Positions 19,124-27,804 of a stretch of DNA of 61,264 nucleotides are shown here, one piece after another; within the stretch, counting starts at the first letter, position 1, and each line of letters starts with the position of its first letter. The DNA comes from Iphinoe sp. HA4291-MV1 (lineage in GTDB: Bacteria; Cyanobacteriota; Cyanobacteriia; Cyanobacteriales; Nostocaceae), in NCBI GenBank assembly GCA_019359415.1, contig JAHHHH010000040.1:1-61264 (forward strand), written 5' to 3'. Below the pieces are notes generated by a model, which worked only from the letters and a program-made list of their open reading frames with translations, was not told the origin of the DNA and searched no databases. Both the position numbers and the translations under genes were made by a program.

Positions 19124-19699
19124 TTAAACATCTCTTTGTTGTCCCTCCAGTACAATCTGTGAGAGGAAGTATCCTGTTACATCTAATAACTGATCCAGTA
19201 GAAAACCGATAATACTTATATAGATTATCACTTGGATAATGTTATTTGAGTTACCTGAAGTATAAGCTCTCCAAATAACAACACCAAGACCTCTTCCACC
19301 TGTTAACATTTCTATGGCAATAACTGTAAACCAGGCAACCCAAAGACCAATTTTTAAAGCCTGAAATATGTGATTGATAGCGACTCGAAAGTTATTACCT
19401 TGTTGGCGAAATAGCCTTATACCTTTTGCCGTATCTATAATAATTGTCCAGAAAGCACTGATAAAAACTACGACAAAAGCAGCAGGTTCAATTTGTTTAA
19501 ACACTATCAGAGCAACAGGTAATAAGGCTATGGAAATGATACTACGTCCTAGCTGTAGTATCCGCTTGAATATTTGATAAACTATGCTACTGATACCAAT
19601 TAAAGAACCAATAAAAATACCCACAACAGCAGCTGGAATGTAACCAACAAATAACCGTTGCAAGCTAGTTAAAACATCTACAAGGATATTTTGTTCCAT
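19124..19699 (-). CDS. short NrtB/SsuC-like ABC transporter permease
   Basis: 191 residues, about five membrane helices, resembling permeases of the nitrate/sulfonate/bicarbonate class (EPAAFVVVFISAFW, IAIEMLTGGRGLGVVIWRAY, IIGFLLDQLL). It is about 80 residues shorter than NrtB: the N-terminal helix and most of the EAA loop that docks with the ATPase are missing (GIRLFRQQGNNFRVAINHIF replaces about 40 residues). No ATPase or binding-protein gene is adjacent. It is either a specialised short permease or a degrading copy; no stop or frameshift is visible. Confidence 0.7.
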   Translation of the reverse strand: MEQNILVDVLTSLQRLFVGYIPAAVVGIFIGSLIGISSIVYQIFKRILQLGRSIISIALLPVALIVFKQIEPAAFVVVFISAFWTIIIDTAKGIRLFRQQGNNFRVAINHIFQALKIGLWVAWFTVIAIEMLTGGRGLGVVIWRAYTSGNSNNIIQVIIYISIIGFLLDQLLDVTGYFLSQIVLEGQQRDV

Positions 19700-20097
19700 G
19701 CCTCATTATTGTATTTGGAACATTAGGAAAATGTTGCAGCGATAACAAAAAAATAGCACTGAGACAAGCAATTTGAATGGCACTTAGTCCTAATAAGGTA
19801 CAAGAATTAAGTTTAATAAAATTTATCAGAAAATGAAAGCCTAAATAGGAAATTCAATAAAATTTAAATAAATAACTCTCTTGTCGTCGATAACTGCTGC
19901 GAAGACGTAAAAATAGTCTCAAAATGAGAAGGAATATAATTTTATACAGTTATGTAGAATGTGGGCATTGGGAATTGTTCCCTTGTCCCTTTATCGTACA
20001 TTAAAGGGTTTAAGACCCCCAACTGGGGACAAGGGGGACAAGGGGTTCTTAATTTTGAATTTTGTTAGCGCAGCGGGACGCAGTCCATTTTGAATTG
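19700..20097. other. intergenic region with short repeats
   Basis: 398 bp. From 19960 it contains short repeats of the GGGCATT, CCCTTGTCCC and GGGGACAAGGGGGACAAGG types, and a GTTAGCGCAGCGGGACGCAG dispersed repeat near 20065 related to the one near 1982. No gene. Confidence 0.6.
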
Positions 20098-20676
20098 TTA
20101 ATATTTCCCCATATTTCGCTTCATTTGTTCTAACTCTTCCTGAGTTTCCCAACGGCGAAACTTCTCCTCCAAATCGTCATATCCACTCGAATAGCTACTA
20201 GCGGCATCCCACCAGCCACTGGTTTCTAAGCGCTGCTGCGCTTGAGCCTGAGCACGCGCTGTTTGCGCTTGCGCTGCTTTGGTTTGTACTTCCTGTCGCC
20301 GTTGTTGAATTTTACGCAATAGTTCCTTAGCTTGAGTGATGCGTTCTTTCACTCCTTGCATCTGTCCCCAAAGCTGATTTCCTTCACGCAACAGTGCAGC
20401 TTCTCGCTGTCCAGCCGCAGCAGCTAAATCCTCTCTATTAGAAGCTTTTGCCTTTTCTACACGGATATGCCACTTTTGGATTTCTTGAGCTGTGGACAGA
20501 ATTTGCTCTTGCGATCGCTTCTCCTGCAATTGTAAATCTGCAATTAGCTTTAAAGTATCTTCCTCTTGCTCGCGCAGCTGCTCCAACAGCGCTTCTAGTT
20601 CCAAATGCGGATTATTACGCAAAAATTCTTCCAAACGGTTTTCCAAAAACCGATTAAAATCGTCAAATAAGCCCAC
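20098..20676 (-). CDS. coiled-coil protein, TIGR04376 / PspA-like
   Basis: 192 residues from the GTG at 20676 (VGLFDDFNRFLENRLEEFL), with TGGAG about 8 bp upstream; this matches the usual start of the cyanobacterial TIGR04376 family, whereas the ATG at 20724 adds an atypical leader. The chain is an amphipathic N-terminal helix, then a long Gln/Glu/Lys-rich coiled coil, and an acidic WDAASSYSSGYDDLEEKFRRWE tail reduced to a loose helix. The layout resembles PspA/Vipp1 membrane-remodelling proteins, but the relation is by pattern only. It follows the GAF kinase on the same strand. Confidence 0.7.
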   Translation of the reverse strand: MGLFDDFNRFLENRLEEFLRNNPHLELEALLEQLREQEEDTLKLIADLQLQEKRSQEQILSTAQEIQKWHIRVEKAKASNREDLAAAAGQREAALLREGNQLWGQMQGVKERITQAKELLRKIQQRRQEVQTKAAQAQTARAQAQAQQRLETSGWWDAASSYSSGYDDLEEKFRRWETQEELEQMKRNMGKY

Positions 20677-20730
20677 TGCTAGAACTCCAGAGGTGAGGTG
20701 CTCTTTTATTGTAGTAATTATCAAGGAAAT

Positions 20731-22107
20731 TCAAGCACGAATCGGCATCTTGATGACGAATTTAGCACCCTGCCCTGGTGCTGAAACGCACATCAGTTGT
20801 CCGCCATGCTTCTCGATAATCTGGTAGCTAATCGACAAACCCAAACCCGTACCGTAGCCGACAGGTTTCGTGGTAAAGAACGGATCAAAAATCATTGAGC
20901 GTGTCTTCTCTGTCATACCTGATCCGTTATCAATAATTTGGATGACAACATCATCACAGTCTAAGACTTCCGTTCTAATCCAAATGCATGGATCTGGTGA
21001 TGCAAGATTGCTGTGAAGGGCATCAATTGCATTAGTCAGAATATTCATGAACACTTGGTTCAACTGTCCAACATAGCACTCTACTTCAGGCAGGTGACCG
21101 TACTCTTTTATAACTGTGATATTCGGATACCCCGATGTACCTTTTAGGCGATGTCCGAGGAGCAACAGTGTATTTTCAAGCTCCTGGTGAATATTCACCG
21201 CTGTTTTTTCGGCTTGCTCTACCCGTGAGAAGTTCCGCAACTGTAAAACAATTTGGTGAATGCGTTCGGTTCCCATTGTCATTGAGGACAGGAGTTTGGG
21301 TAGGTCTTCCTCGATAAAATTGAAGTCAATCGCCGTCATTGCAGCTTCAATTTCCACCACTGGATGGGGATAGTATTTCTGGTAAAGTTTCATTAAGCTC
21401 AGCAAATCTTCTGTGTATTGATTAGCGTGAGGCAAATTAGCATAGATAAAATTAAGTGTATTGTTAATTTCATGAGCGACCCCCATGACTAGATGACCCA
21501 AACTGACCATTTTTTCGTTTTGCATCAGTTGGGTTTGTGTGCGAGTGAGTTCTTTTAAAGCTTGCTCTAAATGCTGAGCTTTTTGAGCAATTCGACGAGT
21601 TAAAAACCGTTGCTCTAATTGCACTACCACCTGACGGCTGAGAGTTTGTAGTGCTGAAATCTGTTTTTGATTGAGTTGACGCGGTACAAAGTCAAGTACA
21701 CAGAGTGTTCCTATCGAATAATCTTCTTTTGTAATCAGAGGTATTCCTGCATAAAACCGAACGTGAGGCGGCGAGACGACGACCGAGTTCTTGACAAATT
21801 GTGCATCCGCTAAAGTATCTGGAATAATTAACTTATCACCTTTTCGAACAGTAAACGGACAGAAACCAGCGTCAAGTGGCGAAGTCGTAATTTCCGTACC
21901 AACCTTTGACTTGAACCACTGTCGGTATGCGTCCACAAAAGTAATCAACGCCACTGGGGTTTGACAAATCTGTGCTGCCAATTTAGTCAAGTCATCAAAG
22001 TCTGCTTCAGCAGGAGTGTCGAGTATTTCATACTGGTAAAGTATTTTTAGTCGTGCTGCTTGGTGCTTCACAGCAGCTAGTATCTTATCAGGTTGTCTTT
22101 GCATCAA
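20731..22107 (-). CDS. GAF-domain sensor histidine kinase
   Basis: 458 residues, soluble. GAF domain about 25-165, short linker coil, dimerisation domain with phospho-acceptor His212 (GVAHEINNTLNF), N box (NILTNAIDAL), G1 (IQIIDNGSG), F box (FDPFFTTKPVG) and G2 (GTGLGLSIS). All ATP-binding motifs are intact. No response regulator gene adjoins; it lies just upstream of the TIGR04376 gene (54 bp to its GTG). The GAF domain is related to that in the GAF-TPR protein at 15275. Confidence 0.9.
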   Translation of the reverse strand: MMQRQPDKILAAVKHQAARLKILYQYEILDTPAEADFDDLTKLAAQICQTPVALITFVDAYRQWFKSKVGTEITTSPLDAGFCPFTVRKGDKLIIPDTLADAQFVKNSVVVSPPHVRFYAGIPLITKEDYSIGTLCVLDFVPRQLNQKQISALQTLSRQVVVQLEQRFLTRRIAQKAQHLEQALKELTRTQTQLMQNEKMVSLGHLVMGVAHEINNTLNFIYANLPHANQYTEDLLSLMKLYQKYYPHPVVEIEAAMTAIDFNFIEEDLPKLLSSMTMGTERIHQIVLQLRNFSRVEQAEKTAVNIHQELENTLLLLGHRLKGTSGYPNITVIKEYGHLPEVECYVGQLNQVFMNILTNAIDALHSNLASPDPCIWIRTEVLDCDDVVIQIIDNGSGMTEKTRSMIFDPFFTTKPVGYGTGLGLSISYQIIEKHGGQLMCVSAPGQGAKFVIKMPIRA

Positions 22108-22161
22108 TTTCGGTGATGTAGCACTTTTGCACTGGGGATTTTATGAAATAACAACGCCTTA

Positions 22162-23046
22162 TTACAGTGGTGTTACCCAATAAGTAATATCTCTTACTAC
22201 TTTATTTTGAAAACCTAACTCCGTCAATTTTTCCTCCGACAAACCTACATAAGTCCAATGCGGTATATCATTCTCTACAGTTTGATACCAACCATTTTGA
22301 TTGAGAGCTTGTTTCTGCACTTCATTAGATACTCTTAAATCAACTGCTAGTCCCCAAATATGTTGTGATGCGCCTGGTGGTGCAACGACACCAAGAATTT
22401 TTATTTCCTTTCCCTGGCGCACTTGTTCCAAAGTATTATTGTTTGCATATTTTTGCCAAAATCTCAAATTTGTAGCAAAACTACGAGTACAATCACTTGT
22501 ACCATAACCTGACTTTAGGGGAATTTGTACTTGCGTTCGCGCTCTATTTAAGGCATCTGTTGCTAACTTTTGTAAATAACAGTTACTCGTACCATTCACT
22601 TTACTCAGTATTAAAGTAGATTGAAACTGTTTGGTTTCCTGCTCGTTAGTAAATACAACTTTTTGTGGGAGTTTTATCTCCGGCTTTTGATTGACAAATA
22701 CAGAACCATACGCACGTAATAGTATGTATTCAAAAGTATTAGGAGCCGGAATCATTGGTAAGTTATCTGTAATTGCTGCCAAAAATCGCTCCTTGTAAGT
22801 CAAATTTTTGTTGGGATTTAATGGGTGGCTTGGAGTGGGAGATATTGCTTTTTGAGGCACATTCATACAAGATTGCGTTAACTCTCTGTTATTCTCAAAA
22901 CAATGAATCATTATACAAGATTCAGGATTTTGAAACTTTGCCATTAACTGATAGCAAGTTATTTTATGACTAGCAACTAATGCACAAGAAATCAAAGTAA
23001 TTAGAATGTAAAAAAATGTGGTTTTTACAAAAACATTTATTGCCAT
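22162..23046 (-). CDS. M15-type D-Ala-D-Ala carboxypeptidase-like protein
   Basis: 294 residues with an N-terminal hydrophobic signal or anchor (about 10-27). The C-terminal half has the LAS-family zinc-peptidase pattern: His229 and Asp236 in SQHIWGLAVD, and His263 in PHWTYVG. Family members trim peptidoglycan stem peptides. Around 150 residues between signal and catalytic domain are unassigned, with several Cys that could form disulfides. Its stop lies 54 bp beyond the start of the GAF kinase on the same strand. Confidence 0.8.
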   Translation of the reverse strand: MAINVFVKTTFFYILITLISCALVASHKITCYQLMAKFQNPESCIMIHCFENNRELTQSCMNVPQKAISPTPSHPLNPNKNLTYKERFLAAITDNLPMIPAPNTFEYILLRAYGSVFVNQKPEIKLPQKVVFTNEQETKQFQSTLILSKVNGTSNCYLQKLATDALNRARTQVQIPLKSGYGTSDCTRSFATNLRFWQKYANNNTLEQVRQGKEIKILGVVAPPGASQHIWGLAVDLRVSNEVQKQALNQNGWYQTVENDIPHWTYVGLSEEKLTELGFQNKVVRDITYWVTPL

Positions 23047-23412
23047 GTTGACAGTAGATACATCTTTATGTTTGAATTTAGTAATTACCTTATCCTCTGA
23101 TAGACCATTACTAAATAAAGCTAAATTGTAATATATTCAATACTATTTGAGTTGTCAGAATAATTGTTATAGTTGTGTGTTTGTTCTGTAAATTATCAAA
23201 ATACACATAACTAATGATGAAGAACAGCCTAAATGCAACCTTTCACAAATTATATCAATGATTATACTCGCTCTTTATCACTCTACTAAAAAGAAAAAAG
23301 AATTTTTATGGGACGAACAGAGTGATTTCGCTGACTTTTTTAATCCTGAATTGACGGCAATGCAACTACTGGATCGGCTAAGATTGAGATTGACTATATG
23401 CTTGCTTAAAGT
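23047..23412. other. intergenic region between divergent genes
   Basis: 366 bp, AT-rich, upstream of both mnmG and the M15 peptidase gene. A 12-bp word TATACTCGCTCT at 23263-23274 recurs inverted at 25349-25360 just after mnmG. Nothing else recognised. Confidence 0.5.
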
Positions 23413-25335
23413 ATGACCATGCACAGTTCCATTGAATTCCAAGACGCTTACGATGTCATCGTCGTCGGTGCAGGTCACTCTGGTTGTGAAGCAGCCCTTG
23501 CTACCGCACGCCTCGGCTGTCGAACTCTGCTGTTGACACTCAACTTGGATAAAATTGCTTGGCAACCCTGTAACCCAGCAGTAGGAGGTCCAGCAAAATC
23601 CCAGTTAACTCACGAAGTGGATGCACTCGGCGGGGAAATTGGCAAAATGGCGGATCGCACTTATTTGCAAAAGCGCATTCTCAACTCTTCGCGAGGACCT
23701 GCAGTTTGGGCGTTGCGCGCTCAAACAGATAAAAGAGAATACGCGGCGGTGATGAAGGCTATTGTTGAGAATCAAGACAACTTAATAATCCGAGAAGGAA
23801 TGGTCACAGATTTAGTGCTGGGCGCAAATGATGAAGTCGTCGGCGTTCAAACATACTTTGGTGTGACGTTCCAGTGCAAAGCAGTTATCTTAACGACGGG
23901 TACATTCTTGGGAGGACGAATTTGGGTTGGTAACAAGTCGATGGCGGCGGGACGTGCTGGAGAATTTGCAGCTGTGGATTTGACAGAAACCCTCAATCGC
24001 TTAGGATTTGAAACAGGACGACTGAAAACGGGAACACCAGCACGGGTAGATAAGCGGTCTGTAGACTACAGCAAGATGGTACTACAGCCAGGAGACGAAG
24101 ATGTCCGCTGGTTTAGCTTTGACCCAGAGGTGTGGGTAGAACGGGAGCAACTTCCTTGTTATATCACTCGCACTACGCCCGAAACCCATCGCCTGATTCA
24201 GGAAAATCTGCACCTATCGCCAGTTTATGGTGGGTTGGTGGATGCCAAAGGACCACGTTATTGTCCCAGTATTGAAGATAAGATAGTACGCTTTGTCGAT
24301 AAAGATAGTCACCAAATTTTCATTGAACCCGAAGGACGCGATATTCCCGAACTCTATATTCAAGGGTTTTCTACAGGGTTACCTGAAAATTTACAACTAC
24401 AGATGTTACGGAGTCTTCCTGGATTGGAAAACTGCGTCATGCTCCGCCCAGCTTATGCTGTAGAGTATGATTATTTACCTGCTAACCAGTGTTATCCTAC
24501 ACTGATGACGAAGAAGATAGAAGGGCTGTTCTGTGCTGGACAGATTAACGGAACAACAGGATACGAAGAAGCTGCGGCTCAAGGCATTGTTGCTGGAATT
24601 AATGCTGCTCGCTTTGTTCGCGGTCAAGAAATGATTATTTTTGCGCGTGAGCAAAGTTACATCGGTACGCTGGTTGACGACCTATGTACGAAAGACTTAC
24701 GGGAGCCTTACCGCATGCTCACGAGTCGATCTGAATATAGATTAATACTTCGTTCCGATAATTCCGACCAGCGCTTGACACCATTAGGACGGGAAATCGG
24801 CTTAATTGATGACCGACGTTGGGAACTTTTTACTCGCAAACAAGAAAAAATTACAGCGGAAAAAGAACGGTTGTACGCTACACGGGTAAAAGAACAGTCA
24901 GGAATAGGGCGGGCGATCGCCGAAACTACCCAGCAAACTATCAAAGGCTCAATTACGCTAGCTGACTTGTTGCGGCGTCCGGGGTTTCATTACGTAGACC
25001 TTGACAGGTACGGACTGGGAGACCCCAATCTGGAGCGTGCTGAGAAAGAAGGTGCAGAAATTGACATCAAGTATTCTGGCTACCTGCAAAGACAGCAAAA
25101 TCAAATTGATCAGATTGCTCGTCAAGCACACCGACAGTTACCTGTGGATTTAAACTATGAAGCTATTGATACTCTTTCTAAAGAAGCGCGGGAAAAACTG
25201 AGCAAGGTCAGACCATTGACTATTGGTCAAGCAGCTCGTGTTGGTGGAGTGAATCCAGCGGATATCAATGCCTTATTAATTTATCTAGAATTGCGTCAAA
25301 CCAAATCTCAGAGCGAATTTTCGGTATTGGCTTGA
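23413..25335 (+). CDS. mnmG: tRNA uridine-5-carboxymethylaminomethyl synthesis enzyme MnmG
   Basis: 640 residues, the usual length. With MnmE it installs the carboxymethylaminomethyl group on wobble U34 of certain tRNAs, using FAD, methylene-THF and glycine or ammonium. The dinucleotide-binding GAGHSG is at 19-24, and conserved blocks [27 protein letters not shown] and [16 protein letters not shown] are present, as is the C-terminal helical domain (RPGFHYVDL to [14 protein letters not shown]). The ATG at 23413 is used; ATG at 23419 is possible. Housekeeping gene, formerly gidA. Confidence 0.97.
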   Translation: MTMHSSIEFQDAYDVIVVGAGHSGCEAALATARLGCRTLLLTLNLDKIAWQPCNPAVGGPAKSQLTHEVDALGGEIGKMADRTYLQKRILNSSRGPAVWALRAQTDKREYAAVMKAIVENQDNLIIREGMVTDLVLGANDEVVGVQTYFGVTFQCKAVILTTGTFLGGRIWVGNKSMAAGRAGEFAAVDLTETLNRLGFETGRLKTGTPARVDKRSVDYSKMVLQPGDEDVRWFSFDPEVWVEREQLPCYITRTTPETHRLIQENLHLSPVYGGLVDAKGPRYCPSIEDKIVRFVDKDSHQIFIEPEGRDIPELYIQGFSTGLPENLQLQMLRSLPGLENCVMLRPAYAVEYDYLPANQCYPTLMTKKIEGLFCAGQINGTTGYEEAAAQGIVAGINAARFVRGQEMIIFAREQSYIGTLVDDLCTKDLREPYRMLTSRSEYRLILRSDNSDQRLTPLGREIGLIDDRRWELFTRKQEKITAEKERLYATRVKEQSGIGRAIAETTQQTIKGSITLADLLRRPGFHYVDLDRYGLGDPNLERAEKEGAEIDIKYSGYLQRQQNQIDQIARQAHRQLPVDLNYEAIDTLSKEAREKLSKVRPLTIGQAARVGGVNPADINALLIYLELRQTKSQSEFSVLA

Positions 25336-25566
25336 AAACGATTACACAAGAGCGAGTATAGTGATAGGGTGAAATCTGAGAAGACTGGTATGATAGGTGA
25401 CATTAAATTAATAACACTGGCATCATCAAAAGTGCTCAAATTCAAGTAGAATTTCATACCAACTATCAATTTACTCGTTTATTAAGACGAGAGATTGGAT
25501 ATTTCATCCAAAGTCTTTATTCGCAGGCAAAGGGTATTTTCCCAAAAGCCAGAAGTTAAGAACGCT

Positions 25567-26658
25567 ATGTCACAAAAAGCCAATACGTATCTCATTCTTC
25601 CAGAACCATCCGAGGAATTCATCGCCAGCGAACCCAGGTCGATAGAAACCTATGCTGATGGCTTGATGGATGAACTCTTCACCGATATCAACCTAATTCT
25701 GGATGGTCGTGATAGCTTACTTTCCCAAACGGTGCTCCCTCAAGAGGACATTCGTCAAGTACAAACGGTTACGGTACCGCAAATCGTCGTCCCAGAGACA
25801 CAAATTCGCCCCATACAAAAAGTTCCGACATCAGTTCCTAAAGCTAGAAACAACCCATTGAGTCAAGTTGGAGTAGGAACTCCAAGGGTTCGCATATCAA
25901 TAAAGAAATCGTCCAGAAAATCAAAACCCACAAAAGGCAAACGCACAAAAGGCATAGTACTTTGGATGGGAGTCACTATAGGATTAGCCACAGCTAGCAT
26001 TCTTTGGGTACTGAACTCTGGACTGCTCAATCGTTTAGTTTCCAAATCGCTCCAGCAAAGCCTACTGCAGCCGCAGGTACAACCCCAAGTCCCTATAAAA
26101 GCCCAAGTTGAGGCAGATTTGGTTAACTATATGCTGGGAGCGCTAGCAGTTATTGATAAACAAGAAGCAAGAAGCCATCTTCAGTCTGTGTCAGCTCATC
26201 AATCAGCTCTTGCATATATCACCCCTCAATCCACAGATCATCTATCAGCTTCCTTGGCTGCAAAAAATCTCTCGTCAGCCTCTAGCAACTCTACAACGGT
26301 TGTTAAGCCCTACATCCCCGTATATCAAGCGCCGCAGCCTATGCACTACGCGCCTCCAACAAAACAACCTACAGCCACAGCACCAACACCAGCAGCGCCC
26401 AGTCTATTACCTGAAGAACAAAAAGTGGTTTCTACGGTAACCACTCCTCATGTTGCAGCTTCCTACACCTTAGAAAGATTATTAGAGTTAGGAAACAAAT
26501 CTGCTGCCCTATTTAAAATGAACGGGGTGACTCGCCGCGTCGAAGTGGGTGACGCTATCGGCTCAAGCGATTGGACTCTGATGGAGGTTGTCAACGACAA
26601 AGCCATCATCCGCCGCAACGGTGAAGTCCGTTCGATTTATACAGGGCAGACGTTTTAG
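25567..26658 (+). CDS. GspC/PilP-like single-pass membrane protein
   Basis: 363 residues from the ATG at 25567; an upstream in-frame TTG at 25495 is less likely. An acidic N-terminal region (ETYADGLMDELFTDINLIL) precedes a basic patch and one membrane helix (about 126-146), then a Gln/Pro/Thr-rich linker and a compact C-terminal domain (LELGNKSAALFKMNGVTRRV, VGDAIGSSDWTL, IRRNGEVRSIYTGQ). That domain resembles the PilP/GspC HR fold, which links inner-membrane parts of secretion or pilus machines to the secretin. Assignment by pattern; no pilus genes are adjacent. Confidence 0.65.
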   Translation: MSQKANTYLILPEPSEEFIASEPRSIETYADGLMDELFTDINLILDGRDSLLSQTVLPQEDIRQVQTVTVPQIVVPETQIRPIQKVPTSVPKARNNPLSQVGVGTPRVRISIKKSSRKSKPTKGKRTKGIVLWMGVTIGLATASILWVLNSGLLNRLVSKSLQQSLLQPQVQPQVPIKAQVEADLVNYMLGALAVIDKQEARSHLQSVSAHQSALAYITPQSTDHLSASLAAKNLSSASSNSTTVVKPYIPVYQAPQPMHYAPPTKQPTATAPTPAAPSLLPEEQKVVSTVTTPHVAASYTLERLLELGNKSAALFKMNGVTRRVEVGDAIGSSDWTLMEVVNDKAIIRRNGEVRSIYTGQTF

Positions 26659-26826
26659 TTATTGGTATGAGGGGCTAGTTGATGGTTAAGGATATCTTGA
26701 TTATCTTTGCAAGCCCCCAACTTCACAACCGCTTCTTAACACTAAAAATAAATAGCTGGGTTGCGTATACCCAGCAAATCATCTAGCATTTAATTAAATG
26801 CCATATAAAGTGCTTTATGAAATGCT

Positions 26827-27180
26827 ATGTCAACCAGGATTAATCTTGAAGACATCCAAACGCTTACCGACTTCAAACGAAACGCGAAAGAGTATGTAGA
26901 GCGAATAAAAGCAACGAAGTCCCCACTCGTGCTGACGGTGAACGGGAAAGCTGAAGTTGTAGTGCATGAAGCACAGGCTTTTCAGGAGATGATGGATCAG
27001 CTTGAGCGTCTCGAAGAAGAACTAAGGATGCTCAAACTTGAAGCATTGCGGCGCGAAATCGGTATTGGAATAGAGCAGCTTGAGAACGGTCAGTATACAG
27101 AATATGATGAAGAATCTCTTTCAGCCTTTCTTGAAGACATTAAGGCAAGAGGACGCAAAAGATTGGCTGAGAGAAAATAA
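26827..27180 (+). CDS. Phd/YefM-type antitoxin
   Basis: 117 residues. N-terminal Phd/YefM DNA-binding pattern (IQTLTDFKRNAKEYVERI, SPLVLTVNGKAEVVV), a helical middle and a C-terminal toxin-neutralising region (GQYTEYDEESLSAFLEDIKARGRKRL). Such antitoxins normally repress their own operon and precede a RelE/ParE-type toxin. Here the next gene overlaps by one base (TAATG) and encodes a Nudix hydrolase; no toxin ORF is present nearby. Confidence 0.85.
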   Translation: MSTRINLEDIQTLTDFKRNAKEYVERIKATKSPLVLTVNGKAEVVVHEAQAFQEMMDQLERLEEELRMLKLEALRREIGIGIEQLENGQYTEYDEESLSAFLEDIKARGRKRLAERK

Positions 27181-27797
27181 TGAGTCACAAATGGCTGGAA
27201 TGGGCACAACGATTGCAGGCTATCGCCCAAAATGGGCTAACCTACAGCGAGAACCCATTTGACATTGAGCGATACCAGCAGGTGCGGCAAATTGCGGCTG
27301 AAATGATGGCGGCTTACTCCAACACAGAACTTAGCTATATCCTTGATTTATTTAGCAAAGAGGAAGGTTACGCTACACCTAAAGTTGATGTACGAGCAGC
27401 TGTGTTTCAAGATAATAAGCTATTGCTGGTCAAAGAGCGGGAAGATGGTTGCTGGACACTACCAGGGGGATGGGTAGATATTGGAGAATCACCCAGTGAG
27501 GCGATCGCGCGGGAAGTCTACGAAGAATCGGGTTATCAAACCAAAGCTATGAAGCTGCTAGCCGTCTATGACAGAAATCGCCACGGACATCCACCGTTAC
27601 GGTACCATGTGTACAAGTTATTTTTTCTGTGTGAGTTGTTGAGTGGAAATCCCTCCGCAAGTTGTGAAACTGAGGAGGTTGCTTTTTTTAGTGAACAGGA
27701 AATACCAAAACTTTCTCTAACACGCGTAATGCCTGCTCAAATTACTCGACTGTTTGAGCATAATCGTCACCCAGATTGGTCAACTGATTTTGATTAG
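27180..27797 (+). CDS. Nudix hydrolase with Nudix_hydro_N domain
   Basis: 205 residues. Residues 1-62 match the N-terminal helical domain seen in a subset of Nudix proteins; the Nudix fold follows with a complete box at 97-119 (GGWVDIGE, then REVYEESG). Family enzymes hydrolyse nucleoside diphosphates linked to another moiety, such as NDP-sugars, ADP-ribose, CDP-choline or dinucleoside polyphosphates. The start codon overlaps the antitoxin stop, implying translational coupling. It converges on the PAS kinase with a 7-bp gap. Confidence 0.9.
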   Translation: MSHKWLEWAQRLQAIAQNGLTYSENPFDIERYQQVRQIAAEMMAAYSNTELSYILDLFSKEEGYATPKVDVRAAVFQDNKLLLVKEREDGCWTLPGGWVDIGESPSEAIAREVYEESGYQTKAMKLLAVYDRNRHGHPPLRYHVYKLFFLCELLSGNPSASCETEEVAFFSEQEIPKLSLTRVMPAQITRLFEHNRHPDWSTDFD

Positions 27798-27804
27798 GTT
27801 GGAG

